A DNA stretch of 6,672 nucleotides from NCBI GenBank assembly GCA_003524705.1, contig DQGV01000162.1, positions 1-6,672 on the forward strand, written 5' to 3'. Position 1 is the stretch's first letter; every line of letters starts with the position of its first letter. This stretch comes from Anaerolineae bacterium (lineage in GTDB: Bacteria > Chloroflexota > Anaerolineae > Anaerolineales > Villigracilaceae). The translations under genes and the position numbers were made by a program. The notes beneath the pieces were generated by a model that was given only the letters and a program-made list of their open reading frames with translations, was not told the DNA's origin and made no database searches. Positions 1 to 5,981 of this stretch are shown here, one piece after another.

Positions 1-1014
1 CTCAATGCGTTCTTGCAATTGTTCAGTGGTCATCTCGGCTTGATTAAACGGTGTGCGTTTGATGCGATGTGGAAGTGCCAACTCTGCCGCTAAGGCAATA
101 TCATGGTCATTGATTTTCGTGCGCCCTTCATACGCCGCTTGGGCACGCGCCGCTTTTAAGATGACCAAATCTGCTCGGTGACCGTCAACATTTAATGACG
201 CTGTCAGTGCTGCAATGGATAATAGGTCTCTGCTGGTGTGAGTCACTTGGTCAACGAGTTCACGTCCGCGGGCGATTTTTTCTGAGAGTTCAAGTTCTTT
301 TGGCATCCAATGATTACGAAATGCATCCGCATCTTTTTCATAGGATAAATTTCTTTCCATAATCGTCACACGTTCACGGGCATCACGAATGCCGACAATA
401 TCTACAGAAAGAGCGAAGCGGTCTAACAATTGAGGACGAAGGTCGCCCTCTTCAGGATTCATTGTCCCGACGAGAATGAAGCGTGCTGGATGGGCAAAGG
501 AAATGCCCTCGCGCTCGACAGTGTTGACGCCCATGGCGGCTGAGTCTAGGAGAATATCCACAACATGGTCGTCAAGTAAGTTGACTTCATCAATATATAA
601 CAAACCACGATTTGCACCCGCTAACACACCGGGCTCATAATGGCGTTCGCCTTTTTGAATGGCTTTTTCAATATCTAAAGTTCCCACCACGCGATCTTCG
701 GTGGCAGAGACGGGTAAGTTTACAAATGGAGTAGTGCGTTCAGCAATCGGCAATTTTTTATCATTGGCATGGCGTTCTTTACATTCAGTACACCAAGTTG
801 CAGGTTTATCAGGGTCACAACCAAAGCGGCAATCTTGCACAACTTTGACACTGGGTAACAATGCGGCAAGTGAACGTGAAGCAGTTGATTTGGCTGTACC
901 ACGTTCACCACGAATCAACACACCACCGATTCTTGTATCTACGGCATTGAGTATCAATGCTCGTTTCATTCTTTCTTGACCAACGATTGCTGTAAAGGGA
1001 AAAATTGCAGGCAT
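1..1014 (-). CDS. AAA+ ATPase subunit of magnesium/cobalt chelatase (ChlI/BchI-like), 3' end missing
   Basis: This is the ATPase of a metal chelatase that uses ATP to drive Mg or Co insertion into a tetrapyrrole in the cytoplasm. The frame stays open for 338 codons from the ATG at 1014 to the window edge without a stop, so the C-terminus is missing. Visible motifs are FPFTAIVGQE-like start (residues 5-14), Walker A GERGTAKST (36-44), Walker B LLYIDEVNLLDD (138-149), sensor-1 region GTMNPEEGDLRPQLLDRF (183-200) and sensor-2 region DGHRADLV (277-284). Cys62, Cys66, Cys75 and Cys78 form a C-x3-C-x8-C-x2-C motif between Walker A and B. Chlorophyll-type ChlI lacks it, whereas fused I/D 'putative cobaltochelatase' proteins have it; GTAKST also fits that group. 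A C-terminal VWA domain is therefore likely beyond the edge but is not seen. GGAG lies 7 bases before the start. The family is certain; the metal and full length are not. Confidence 0.93.
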   Translation of the reverse strand, partial: MPAIFPFTAIVGQERMKRALILNAVDTRIGGVLIRGERGTAKSTASRSLAALLPSVKVVQDCRFGCDPDKPATWCTECKERHANDKKLPIAERTTPFVNLPVSATEDRVVGTLDIEKAIQKGERHYEPGVLAGANRGLLYIDEVNLLDDHVVDILLDSAAMGVNTVEREGISFAHPARFILVGTMNPEEGDLRPQLLDRFALSVDIVGIRDARERVTIMERNLSYEKDADAFRNHWMPKELELSEKIARGRELVDQVTHTSRDLLSIAALTASLNVDGHRADLVILKAARAQAAYEGRTKINDHDIALAAELALPHRIKRTPFNQAEMTTEQLQERIE

Positions 1015-1033
1015 TTATCATCTCCAGCCCGTG

Positions 1034-1062
1034 ATTATACACGAATCACTCAAGCGCGCTAC
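1034..1062 (-). promoter_or_regulatory. Probable promoter of the chelatase gene
   Basis: On the minus strand a perfect TATAAT (1039-1034) is preceded directly by TG. Transcription would start near 1027, giving a leader of about 13 bases that contains the GGAG at 1025-1022. The -35 region at 17-base spacing (1062-1057, GTAGCG) is a poor match to TTGACA, so recognition would rest on the -10. The position fits; strength is uncertain. Confidence 0.5.
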
Positions 1063-1106
1063 CACTCTGCTTTACTGATTTTCTAATATTTTATATTCTC
1101 ATAATG

Positions 1107-1123
1107 TACACAAAGTTTTTGTA
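1107..1123. repeat. Imperfect palindrome upstream of the S1 promoter
   Basis: TACACAAA (1107-1114) and TTTTTGTA (1116-1123) form 8-base inverted arms around a single G, with one mismatch. The element ends nine bases before the -35 hexamer of the S1 promoter. It could be an operator for the divergent pair, but AT-rich intergenic DNA yields such palindromes by chance. Confidence 0.25.
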
Positions 1124-1131
1124 TAGTTCAC

Positions 1132-1160
1132 TTGTCAACTTCAGGCTTCACCTGTATAAT
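1132..1160 (+). promoter_or_regulatory. Sigma-70-type promoter of the S1 gene
   Basis: TTGTCA (1132-1137) and a perfect TATAAT (1155-1160) are separated by exactly 17 bases. Transcription should start near 1167, leaving a leader of about 25 bases with the GGAG at 1181-1184. This is the best promoter match in the window, as expected for a ribosomal protein gene. The divergent chelatase promoter lies about 95 bases away, so the two do not overlap. Confidence 0.82.
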
Positions 1161-1180
1161 CCTTTCATCTTTGTTAAATC

Positions 1181-1195
1181 GGAGTATCACGAGTG
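1181..1195 (+). promoter_or_regulatory. Ribosome binding site that fixes the GTG start of the S1 gene
   Basis: GGAG (1181-1184) stands 8 bases before GTG (1193-1195). The first in-frame ATG, codon 24 at 1262, has no purine-rich site before it. The GTG start is therefore preferred. Confidence 0.8.
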
Positions 1196-2404
1196 AATAA
1201 TGAAAATGAAGCCCTGAGCGGGTCAACTAATGCGCAGGGAGATCAAGCCAACAATCAATCTATGGAGGCGTTGTTAGCAAGCGAATCGTTAAACATTGAT
1301 CTTCCCCAAGCAGGTGAAATTCGTAAAGGGACAATTGCCAGTATTTCGCAAAATCAAATTCTCATCAGTATTGGTGCGAAATCTGAAGGCGTGGTTGCGG
1401 GTCGTGAGTTAGAACAATTAACTCAAGAAGAACGTGACGCGTTACAGGTTGGTCAAGAAATTGATGTATATGTCATCATTCCTGAAGATGATAACGGGAA
1501 TGTTGTGCTTTCTTTGAAACGTGCCCTTGAGCAAATGACTTGGGAAAACGTTGAAAAAATGATTGCCGATGAAGTTGTGGTGGATACAAAAATCATTGGC
1601 TTTAATAAAGGTGGCTTAATTGCCGCTATTGGAAACTTGCGTGGTTTTATTCCATCCTCTCAAGTAAGTGCCTCACGTCGCGCTCAATCTTCAGGTGATA
1701 AACCTGAACAACGCTGGCAAAAAATGGTTGGTCAGCCAATTTCAGTTCGTATTATTGAAGTTGACCGTGAACGCCGACGTTTGATTCTTTCTGAAAAAGC
1801 CGCTAACACTGAATCTCGTTCTTCCTTGAAAGACCGCGTAATTAGCGAATTAGAAGAAGGCAAAACCTATACAGGGCGCGTCACCAGCCTTGCGGATTTT
1901 GGCGCATTCGTCAACATCAACGGTGCTGATGGTTTGGTACATCTCTCTGAAATTTCTTACGAACGTGTTGCTCATCCAAAAGAAGTGTTAGAAGTTGGGC
2001 AAGAGGTTCAGGTTAAAGTCATCAACATTGACCAAGAAAAGAAGCGCATTGGTTTATCTATCCGCGCTTTACAAGATGACCCATGGAAAAACCGCATGGA
2101 AAAATTCAGCGTGGGTCAATTGGTAGAAGGTGTCATTACACGCCTCACCAAGTTTGGTGCCTTTGCTCGCCTCGAAGGTGATATTGAAGGTTTGATTCAC
2201 ATCTCCGAATTAAGTGAGAATCGTGTCGAACATCCAAAAGAAGTTTTACATGAAGGCGATGTCAAAACACTGCGCATCATTCGCATTGATACTGACCAAC
2301 ATCGTATTGGTTTGAGCCTTCGCAAAGTTGATTCAGCCGCCTTTGCTGATAAAGATTTCAAATTGCTCACACAAGATTTCAATCCGCAAGACGATAAAGA
2401 ATAA
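1193..2404 (+). CDS. rpsA: Small-subunit ribosomal protein S1 (four S1 domains)
   Basis: S1 binds mRNA on the 30S subunit and helps place it for translation initiation. The 403-residue protein begins with a polar Asn/Gln/Glu-rich tail (residues 1-35, probably disordered), followed by four S1 OB-fold repeats at roughly 41-109, 127-200, 223-291 and 308-377. Repeats 3 and 4 are canonical, with DFGAFV...GLVHLSEIS (235-255) and KFGAFA...GLIHISELS (320-341), each followed by HPKEVL and an IGLSxR strand. Repeat 2 has the divergent FNKGGL...GFIPSSQ form typical of the second domain of bacterial S1. E. coli S1 has six repeats; four is usual in Chloroflexota, Actinobacteria and Firmicutes S1-type proteins. 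All Arg codons I read are CGN. It has its own promoter and terminator, so it looks monocistronic. Some four-domain proteins of this kind are annotated only as S1 RNA-binding proteins, but a single chromosomal copy with this layout is most likely the ribosomal one. Confidence 0.92.
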   Translation: MNNENEALSGSTNAQGDQANNQSMEALLASESLNIDLPQAGEIRKGTIASISQNQILISIGAKSEGVVAGRELEQLTQEERDALQVGQEIDVYVIIPEDDNGNVVLSLKRALEQMTWENVEKMIADEVVVDTKIIGFNKGGLIAAIGNLRGFIPSSQVSASRRAQSSGDKPEQRWQKMVGQPISVRIIEVDRERRRLILSEKAANTESRSSLKDRVISELEEGKTYTGRVTSLADFGAFVNINGADGLVHLSEISYERVAHPKEVLEVGQEVQVKVINIDQEKKRIGLSIRALQDDPWKNRMEKFSVGQLVEGVITRLTKFGAFARLEGDIEGLIHISELSENRVEHPKEVLHEGDVKTLRIIRIDTDQHRIGLSLRKVDSAAFADKDFKLLTQDFNPQDDKE

Positions 2405-2418
2405 AATTTTATTCGCTC

Positions 2419-2446
2419 TCGCCGCCGTCATCGGTGGCGATTTTTT
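2419..2446 (+). terminator. Rho-independent terminator of the S1 gene
   Basis: The stem CGCCGCCG (2420-2427) / CGGTGGCG (2432-2439) has one G-U pair and a TCAT loop, and is extended by a T-A pair (2419/2440). Six T residues follow (2441-2446). It starts 15 bases after the S1 stop codon. The T-run ends only five bases before the dipeptidase start codon. Confidence 0.88.
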
Positions 2447-2451
2447 ATGCT

Positions 2452-3537
2452 ATGACTTTAATTGTTGATGCTCACGCCGACATTGCTTATAACATGCTCA
2501 AATACGGGCGTGATTATTTGCGCACGCTTGAAGAAACGCGCATGCTTGAAAAAAATGGTTTTACTGTAAAAGAAAATGGTGATACGTTAATTAGTTGGCA
2601 TGAATATCAACGTGGCAATGTAGCCGTGATTTTCTCAACATTGTTTGCCGCGCCGATTCGTTTTCGCACATATGAAAACGAAAAACTGGTTTACAAAAAT
2701 TTTGATGAAGCCCACAAACTTTATAAAACACAATTAGATGTATATCAGCGTATGACTGATTCCATGCCTGATAAATTTCGCATCATCGCTTCACAATCTG
2801 ACCTCAACCTGCTTCTTGACATTTGGCAACAACCAACGCCTGAACATCCTGTCGGCATGGTCATCCTCATGGAAGGTGGTGAAGCAATTCGCAATCTCTC
2901 CGAATTAGAAGAATGGCACAACTTAGGTGTGCGCTTGATTGGACCTGCTTGGGTGGGCACACGTTACTGTGGCGGTTGGAAAGAACCAGGTCCATTGACC
3001 GATGATGGTAGAAAATTATTATCCGCAATGGCAGACTTCAATTTCACGTTAGACTTAAGTCACATGGACGAACGCGCCGCCATTGAAGCCTTAGATATTT
3101 ACGAAGGTCCAATTGTGGGCACACATGCGAATTGCGCATCACTCATGCCGAATGCAAATACGAATCGTCACTTCACAGACAAAATCATCGAAGGCATAAT
3201 CGAACATCATGGCGTGATAGGAATCGTGCCATTCAATACTTATCTCAAAGTCGGTTGGATGCGAGACAAAGGTTACTCACGCGATGAAGTACCTTTACAA
3301 ACCGTCGTGAATCACATTGACCATGTTTGCCAAATCGCAGGCGACTCACTTCACGTTGGCATTGGCTCAGACTTTGATGGTGGCTTTGGTTTACAATCTG
3401 TCCCACCAGAAATTGACACAGTTGCTGACTTGCAAAAACTTGCCCCATTATTATCTGCGCGCGGATATAATCAAACTGATATTGAAAATATCTTAGGTAA
3501 TAACTGGCTTAATCATCTAAAGAAAAACTTGCCATAA
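2452..3537 (+). CDS. Peptidase family M19 (membrane dipeptidase-like) hydrolase
   Basis: M19 enzymes are two-zinc dipeptidases of the amidohydrolase fold that cleave dipeptides. From ATG 2452 the protein has 361 residues, normal for the family. The expected metal ligands are present: His8 and Asp10 in DAHAD, bridging Glu141 in LMEGGEA, His204 in LSHMD, His225 in THANC, and Asp307 in GIGSDFDGG. The family C-terminal ILGNNWLNHL motif is at 347-356. There is no signal peptide or membrane helix, so despite the family name it should be cytoplasmic. The usual THNxxN segment reads GPAWVGTRYCGG (164-175), a variant I associate with Anaerolineae homologues, so substrate preference may differ. An in-frame GTG at 2434 is rejected because it lies inside the terminator stem and adds residues absent from the family. 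The chosen ATG has no Shine-Dalgarno site. The enzyme class is secure; the substrate is unknown. Confidence 0.9.
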   Translation: MTLIVDAHADIAYNMLKYGRDYLRTLEETRMLEKNGFTVKENGDTLISWHEYQRGNVAVIFSTLFAAPIRFRTYENEKLVYKNFDEAHKLYKTQLDVYQRMTDSMPDKFRIIASQSDLNLLLDIWQQPTPEHPVGMVILMEGGEAIRNLSELEEWHNLGVRLIGPAWVGTRYCGGWKEPGPLTDDGRKLLSAMADFNFTLDLSHMDERAAIEALDIYEGPIVGTHANCASLMPNANTNRHFTDKIIEGIIEHHGVIGIVPFNTYLKVGWMRDKGYSRDEVPLQTVVNHIDHVCQIAGDSLHVGIGSDFDGGFGLQSVPPEIDTVADLQKLAPLLSARGYNQTDIENILGNNWLNHLKKNLP

Positions 3538-3539
3538 AT

Positions 3540-3567
3540 GCTAATAGTCAATTGCTAATCGCTAATA
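3540..3567. repeat. Tandem heptanucleotide repeat (GCTAATN type, four units)
   Basis: Four successive 7-base units read GCTAATA, GTCAATT, GCTAATC, GCTAATA. Units 1, 3 and 4 share GCTAAT and unit 2 differs at two of those six positions. The repeat fills nearly the whole gap between the dipeptidase stop and the next start codon. It resembles the short tandemly repeated repetitive (STRR) heptamers known from cyanobacterial genomes. No protein is encoded. Confidence 0.7.
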
Positions 3568-3570
3568 AAA

Positions 3571-4038
3571 ATGTCAAATCTCCCTGCTTCTACTCCTGTT
3601 CAAACCACTCCACAAATTGATGACGCAATTACTCCGCGTACACGTGTTGGCTTAGGTATTGCATGGGTTGGATTAATCATCTTCGCCATTGGTGCCAAAC
3701 CTGATTTATTTGGCTTAGACCGTAGCCCTGTCGTTGGCTTTGTACAAATTATTGTTTTTCTTATCGGTCTTGCAATGATTTGCTTAGGTGGCTACATTGC
3801 GCTTCATGCTTTATGGTGGAATCTTGAACGCACCATCATTTCAGATATTGGTTCACGCTTAGCGGCTACTGGTTACGTCTTCACAGCATTTGCAGGTCTC
3901 GCAGATATAGTTGGTATGGGTTCACACCCTTTTCCACAAGTCCCATATTTTGGTCCATGGCAAGCGACGGGGGTATTAATTGGTCAAGGAATTATTGCGT
4001 TAGGGTTTTTGATGATGATTCCGTTTAATAAAAAATAA
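3571..4038 (+). CDS. Four-helix integral membrane protein of unknown function
   Basis: The 155-residue protein has a polar, Pro/Thr-rich N-terminal tail (1-24) and four hydrophobic segments at about 25-42, 53-81, 95-117 and 130-151. It ends in a short basic tail (NKK). Recognisable patches are GAKPDLFGLDRSPVVGFVQI (41-60), CLGGYIALHALW (71-82), and PYFGPWQATGV (125-135). I recognise this general pattern from unannotated proteins of Anaerolineae but know of no function. No metal-binding or catalytic motif stands out; the Pro/Trp/Gly-rich loop before helix 4 is the most distinctive part. A stop codon 15 bases upstream (3556-3558) excludes a longer form. No Shine-Dalgarno site precedes the ATG; the heptanucleotide repeat lies there instead. 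The 33-base gap and common strand suggest co-transcription with the dipeptidase. Confidence 0.8.
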   Translation: MSNLPASTPVQTTPQIDDAITPRTRVGLGIAWVGLIIFAIGAKPDLFGLDRSPVVGFVQIIVFLIGLAMICLGGYIALHALWWNLERTIISDIGSRLAATGYVFTAFAGLADIVGMGSHPFPQVPYFGPWQATGVLIGQGIIALGFLMMIPFNKK

Positions 4039-4062
4039 AATATTTACCAATTCCTACTCGTC

Positions 4063-4091
4063 TAATCAAAAATTAAATTTTGAGTTAATAT
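4063..4091 (+). promoter_or_regulatory. Possible promoter giving a leaderless MBL-hydrolase transcript
   Basis: TAATAT (4086-4091) fits the TAnnnT -10 pattern and ends seven bases before ATG 4099, so transcription could start at or next to the start codon. The hexamer 17 bases upstream (TAATCA, 4063-4068) is a weak -35. No Shine-Dalgarno site is present before this gene. The surroundings are AT-rich, so chance is a real alternative. Confidence 0.35.
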
Positions 4092-4098
4092 ATGACCT

Positions 4099-4854
4099 AT
4101 GGTCAAAGTAATCATTCTTGGCTCGTCAAACGCAGTGCCTACTTCTGTTGCGGAAAATACCCACATGCTACTTGTTGGTCAAGAGAGGATGTTATTGATA
4201 GATTGTGTCAGTAATCCAATTTTACGTTTGGAAAAAGCAGGGATAGATTTTAATAACTTGACCGATATTATTGTTACTCATTTTCATCCTGACCATGCTT
4301 CTGGTATTCCGCTTCTCTTAATGGATATGTGGTTGATGGGTAGGCAAGCCCCATTAAGAATTTATGGTTTACATTACACGTTAGACCGTGTTGAAACGAT
4401 GATGAATTTATATAATTGGTCTGAATGGCCCCATTTTTTTCCAGTTGTTTTTTATCGTTTGCCGATTGATGAAATGACACCGGTCTTAAATTGTGCAGAT
4501 TTTATCGTTCATTCTTCACCAGTTCATCATATGATTCCAAATATCGGTTTAAGAATCCAATTTCCAGCTAGCCAAAAAGTGATGGCTTATTCTTGTGATA
4601 CAGAGCCATGTAATGAAGTGATACGTCTTAGTGTTGATGTAGATGTATTAATTCACGAAGCGACAGGTGAGTCGCCTGGGCATTCTTCTGCTAAACAAGC
4701 AGGTGAGATTGCTCAAAAGGCTGGCGCAAAAAAAATGTATCTCATCCACTACCCAACTGGCAGGTTTGAAAGAAGCGGATTAATCCAAGAGGCAAAATCT
4801 GTTTTTGATGGTGAAGTTGAATTAGCAAAAGATTTTATGGAAATTATTCTTTAA
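4099..4854 (+). CDS. Metallo-beta-lactamase-fold hydrolase, RNase Z-like family
   Basis: The 251-residue protein is a metal-dependent hydrolase of the MBL fold. It carries the HxHxDH signature at His61, His63, Asp65 and His66 (THFHPDHASGIPLL). Other probable ligands are His143 or His144 in SSPVHH, Asp167 in YSCDTEP, and His217 in LIHYP. IHEATG...GHSSAKQAGEIAQKA (185-207) matches the C-terminal motif of RNase Z-type members. The GPxPG exosite arm that genuine tRNase Z uses to hold tRNA is not visible, and the usual DCGxGTQ after the first strands reads DCVSNPI (35-41). It is therefore better called an RNase Z-like MBL hydrolase than tRNase Z. Six of ten Arg codons are AGA or AGG, against none in the S1 gene, which hints at separate ancestry. 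No signal peptide is seen. The gene is followed directly by a strong terminator. Substrate unknown. Confidence 0.85.
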   Translation: MVKVIILGSSNAVPTSVAENTHMLLVGQERMLLIDCVSNPILRLEKAGIDFNNLTDIIVTHFHPDHASGIPLLLMDMWLMGRQAPLRIYGLHYTLDRVETMMNLYNWSEWPHFFPVVFYRLPIDEMTPVLNCADFIVHSSPVHHMIPNIGLRIQFPASQKVMAYSCDTEPCNEVIRLSVDVDVLIHEATGESPGHSSAKQAGEIAQKAGAKKMYLIHYPTGRFERSGLIQEAKSVFDGEVELAKDFMEIIL

Positions 4855-4894
4855 AAAAATTGCTTCGCTTACATTAGTAAGCGAAGCTTTTATA
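4853..4894. terminator. Bidirectional rho-independent terminator between convergent genes
   Basis: A perfect 11-bp stem GCTTCGCTTAC (4862-4872) / GTAAGCGAAGC (4877-4887) encloses ATTA. Reading plus, TTTTATAT follows; reading minus, an AA step and a run of seven T follow. It can therefore end both the MBL gene, which stops at 4854, and the SPFH gene, whose stop codon is at 4903-4901. Confidence 0.92.
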
Positions 4895-4900
4895 TAAAAT

Positions 4901-5914
4901 TTACTGCGGACTTGTTGTATCTGGCAGTGGCAAAATAAATTGATTACCACTCGGCACAAAAATAGTTGTAACACCATCTGAAAGTTTTAACACATATTGA
5001 TATTGAATTAAAGTAGGTGTGATAGATTGTGCAATCAAACGATTTGCTTCAGCTTCGGCTTGCGCTTCAATCAGGCGAGCATCTGCGGCACCTTGTGCTG
5101 CAATCACTGCCGCGTCTGCTTGCCCTTGTGCAATTTGCCGAGCTTGTTCGGCTTCTTGCTTCTTTTGCTCAACCACAAACGCCGCTTGTTGGGCTTGTTG
5201 TTCAGCAATTTGTTTTTGTTCTACTGCCGCCGCATATTCATCACTAAAGCGGATGTTACGAAGCACAAAATCACGTAACACCAAATTGTTTGCAATAAAA
5301 ATTCTTTCGAGCTCTTCTGTAATCAATAGTTCCATTTCAGCGCGTTTGGTGCTGACAATTTCTTCCACACCATATTGTGAAGCCACATCACGAATCACGC
5401 CACGCGCTTGTGGACGAACCAAACCATCCTCATAAGTGAAACGCCATGTGCGATACAAATCTACTGCACGAAGTGGGTCAATGGCATAAATGACCGATGC
5501 ATCAATATATACTTGTTGACCATCTTTCGTACGTACTTGAATTGCATCATCGGCAGAGCCAGCCAATTCATCTGTTGCCGACGACATCGTATAAGTCTGA
5601 TTCAAAATTGAATATCTTTCTACACGTTCAGCAAATGGAATAATCCAATGTAAACCGGATGTTAATGGCTCAGGGCGAATACCATCTCCGCCAAGTACAG
5701 TCACTACTACTGCTAAATCATCTGGCTCAATAAAAACTAAACCAGCACCAACGGTTGTTAATAAAATAGCCACCACCAATAAAATCACTGCGGCGGTTCC
5801 TAAGCCTTTCGATGGTTGATTACGACTCGTGCGAATAAACATTGCGGCAATCACACCGATCAAACCAATCCATGCGAAAGATGCAACGCCTTGAAGCAAA
5901 CTAGAAATATTCAT
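4901..5914 (-). CDS. SPFH/prohibitin-family (band 7) membrane protein
   Basis: SPFH proteins oligomerise into membrane-attached scaffolds that organise lipid domains or hold partners such as FtsH-type proteases. The 337-residue protein has two hydrophobic N-terminal segments (about 10-27 and 38-61). A band-7 domain follows from FIEPDDLAVVV through SGLHWIIPFAERVERYSIL and DGQQVYIDASVIYAID to VLRDFVLRNIRFSDEY (about 61-227). Next comes a long Ala/Gln/Glu-rich helix predicted as coiled coil (about 228-297), then a short tail with the SDGVTTIFVPSG motif. Most prohibitins have one N-terminal segment, so the extra helix is notable. The start is the ATG at 5914-5912 because GGAGG precedes it; an upstream in-frame ATG at 5938 would place that site inside the coding region. 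No protease or NfeD partner gene is adjacent, so its specific role is open. Confidence 0.92.
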   Translation of the reverse strand: MNISSLLQGVASFAWIGLIGVIAAMFIRTSRNQPSKGLGTAAVILLVVAILLTTVGAGLVFIEPDDLAVVVTVLGGDGIRPEPLTSGLHWIIPFAERVERYSILNQTYTMSSATDELAGSADDAIQVRTKDGQQVYIDASVIYAIDPLRAVDLYRTWRFTYEDGLVRPQARGVIRDVASQYGVEEIVSTKRAEMELLITEELERIFIANNLVLRDFVLRNIRFSDEYAAAVEQKQIAEQQAQQAAFVVEQKKQEAEQARQIAQGQADAAVIAAQGAADARLIEAQAEAEANRLIAQSITPTLIQYQYVLKLSDGVTTIFVPSGNQFILPLPDTTSPQ

Positions 5915-5923
5915 GGTTCCTCC
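5915..5923 (-). promoter_or_regulatory. Shine-Dalgarno site that fixes the SPFH start
   Basis: GGAGG (5923-5919, minus) is followed by AACC and then ATG at 5914. This near-perfect site decides against the ATG eight codons upstream. The spacer of four bases is on the short side. Confidence 0.8.
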
Positions 5924-5940
5924 GAATTTGTTATGCAAAG

Positions 5941-5969
5941 ATTATAACGCGCTTGCTATTGCTCACGAA
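5941..5969 (-). promoter_or_regulatory. Probable promoter of the SPFH gene
   Basis: A perfect TATAAT lies on the minus strand at 5946-5941, placing the transcript start near 5934, about 20 bases before the start codon and upstream of GGAGG. At 17-base spacing the -35 hexamer is TTCGTG (5969-5964), a weak match. The element overlaps the opposing promoter of the PyrK-like gene. Confidence 0.55.
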
Positions 5970-5981
5970 GCATGTTAACAT
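5953..5981 (+). promoter_or_regulatory. Probable promoter for a leaderless PyrK-like transcript
   Basis: TTGCTA (5953-5958) and TAACAT (5976-5981) are 17 bases apart, each matching four of six consensus positions. The -10 hexamer ends seven bases before ATG 5989, so transcription would begin at or one base before the start codon. No Shine-Dalgarno site exists in this gap. Confidence 0.5.

Noticed and set aside
659..979. Open frame of 106 codons on the plus strand
   Set aside because: It lies wholly antisense to the chelatase ATPase, whose Walker motifs are in the opposite strand. The translation has no recognisable domain and no ribosome site.
1015..1192. Search for an S1 autoregulatory leader or riboswitch in the divergent region
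   Set aside because: The predicted S1 leader is only about 25 bases and the chelatase leader about 13, leaving no space for a structured RNA such as a cobalamin riboswitch.
2434..2451. Alternative GTG start six codons upstream for the dipeptidase
   Set aside because: The codon lies in the 3' arm of the S1 terminator, has no Shine-Dalgarno site, and would add residues before the conserved N-terminal strand and DAHAD motif.
3245..3448. Minus-strand open frame opposite the dipeptidase C-terminus
   Set aside because: It is the shadow of a conserved M19 region, with no start signals or family resemblance.
4093..4105. Small palindrome TGACC-TAT-GGTCA over the MBL start codon
   Set aside because: Arms of only five bases, partly within coding sequence. 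It is too short to support as an operator or RNA switch.
5019..5435. Three overlapping plus-strand frames rich in Cys, Ala and Leu opposite the SPFH gene
   Set aside because: They are the antisense reading of the Ala/Gln/Glu-rich coiled-coil codons (GCA read backwards gives TGC), which creates long stop-free cysteine-rich frames with no biological signal.
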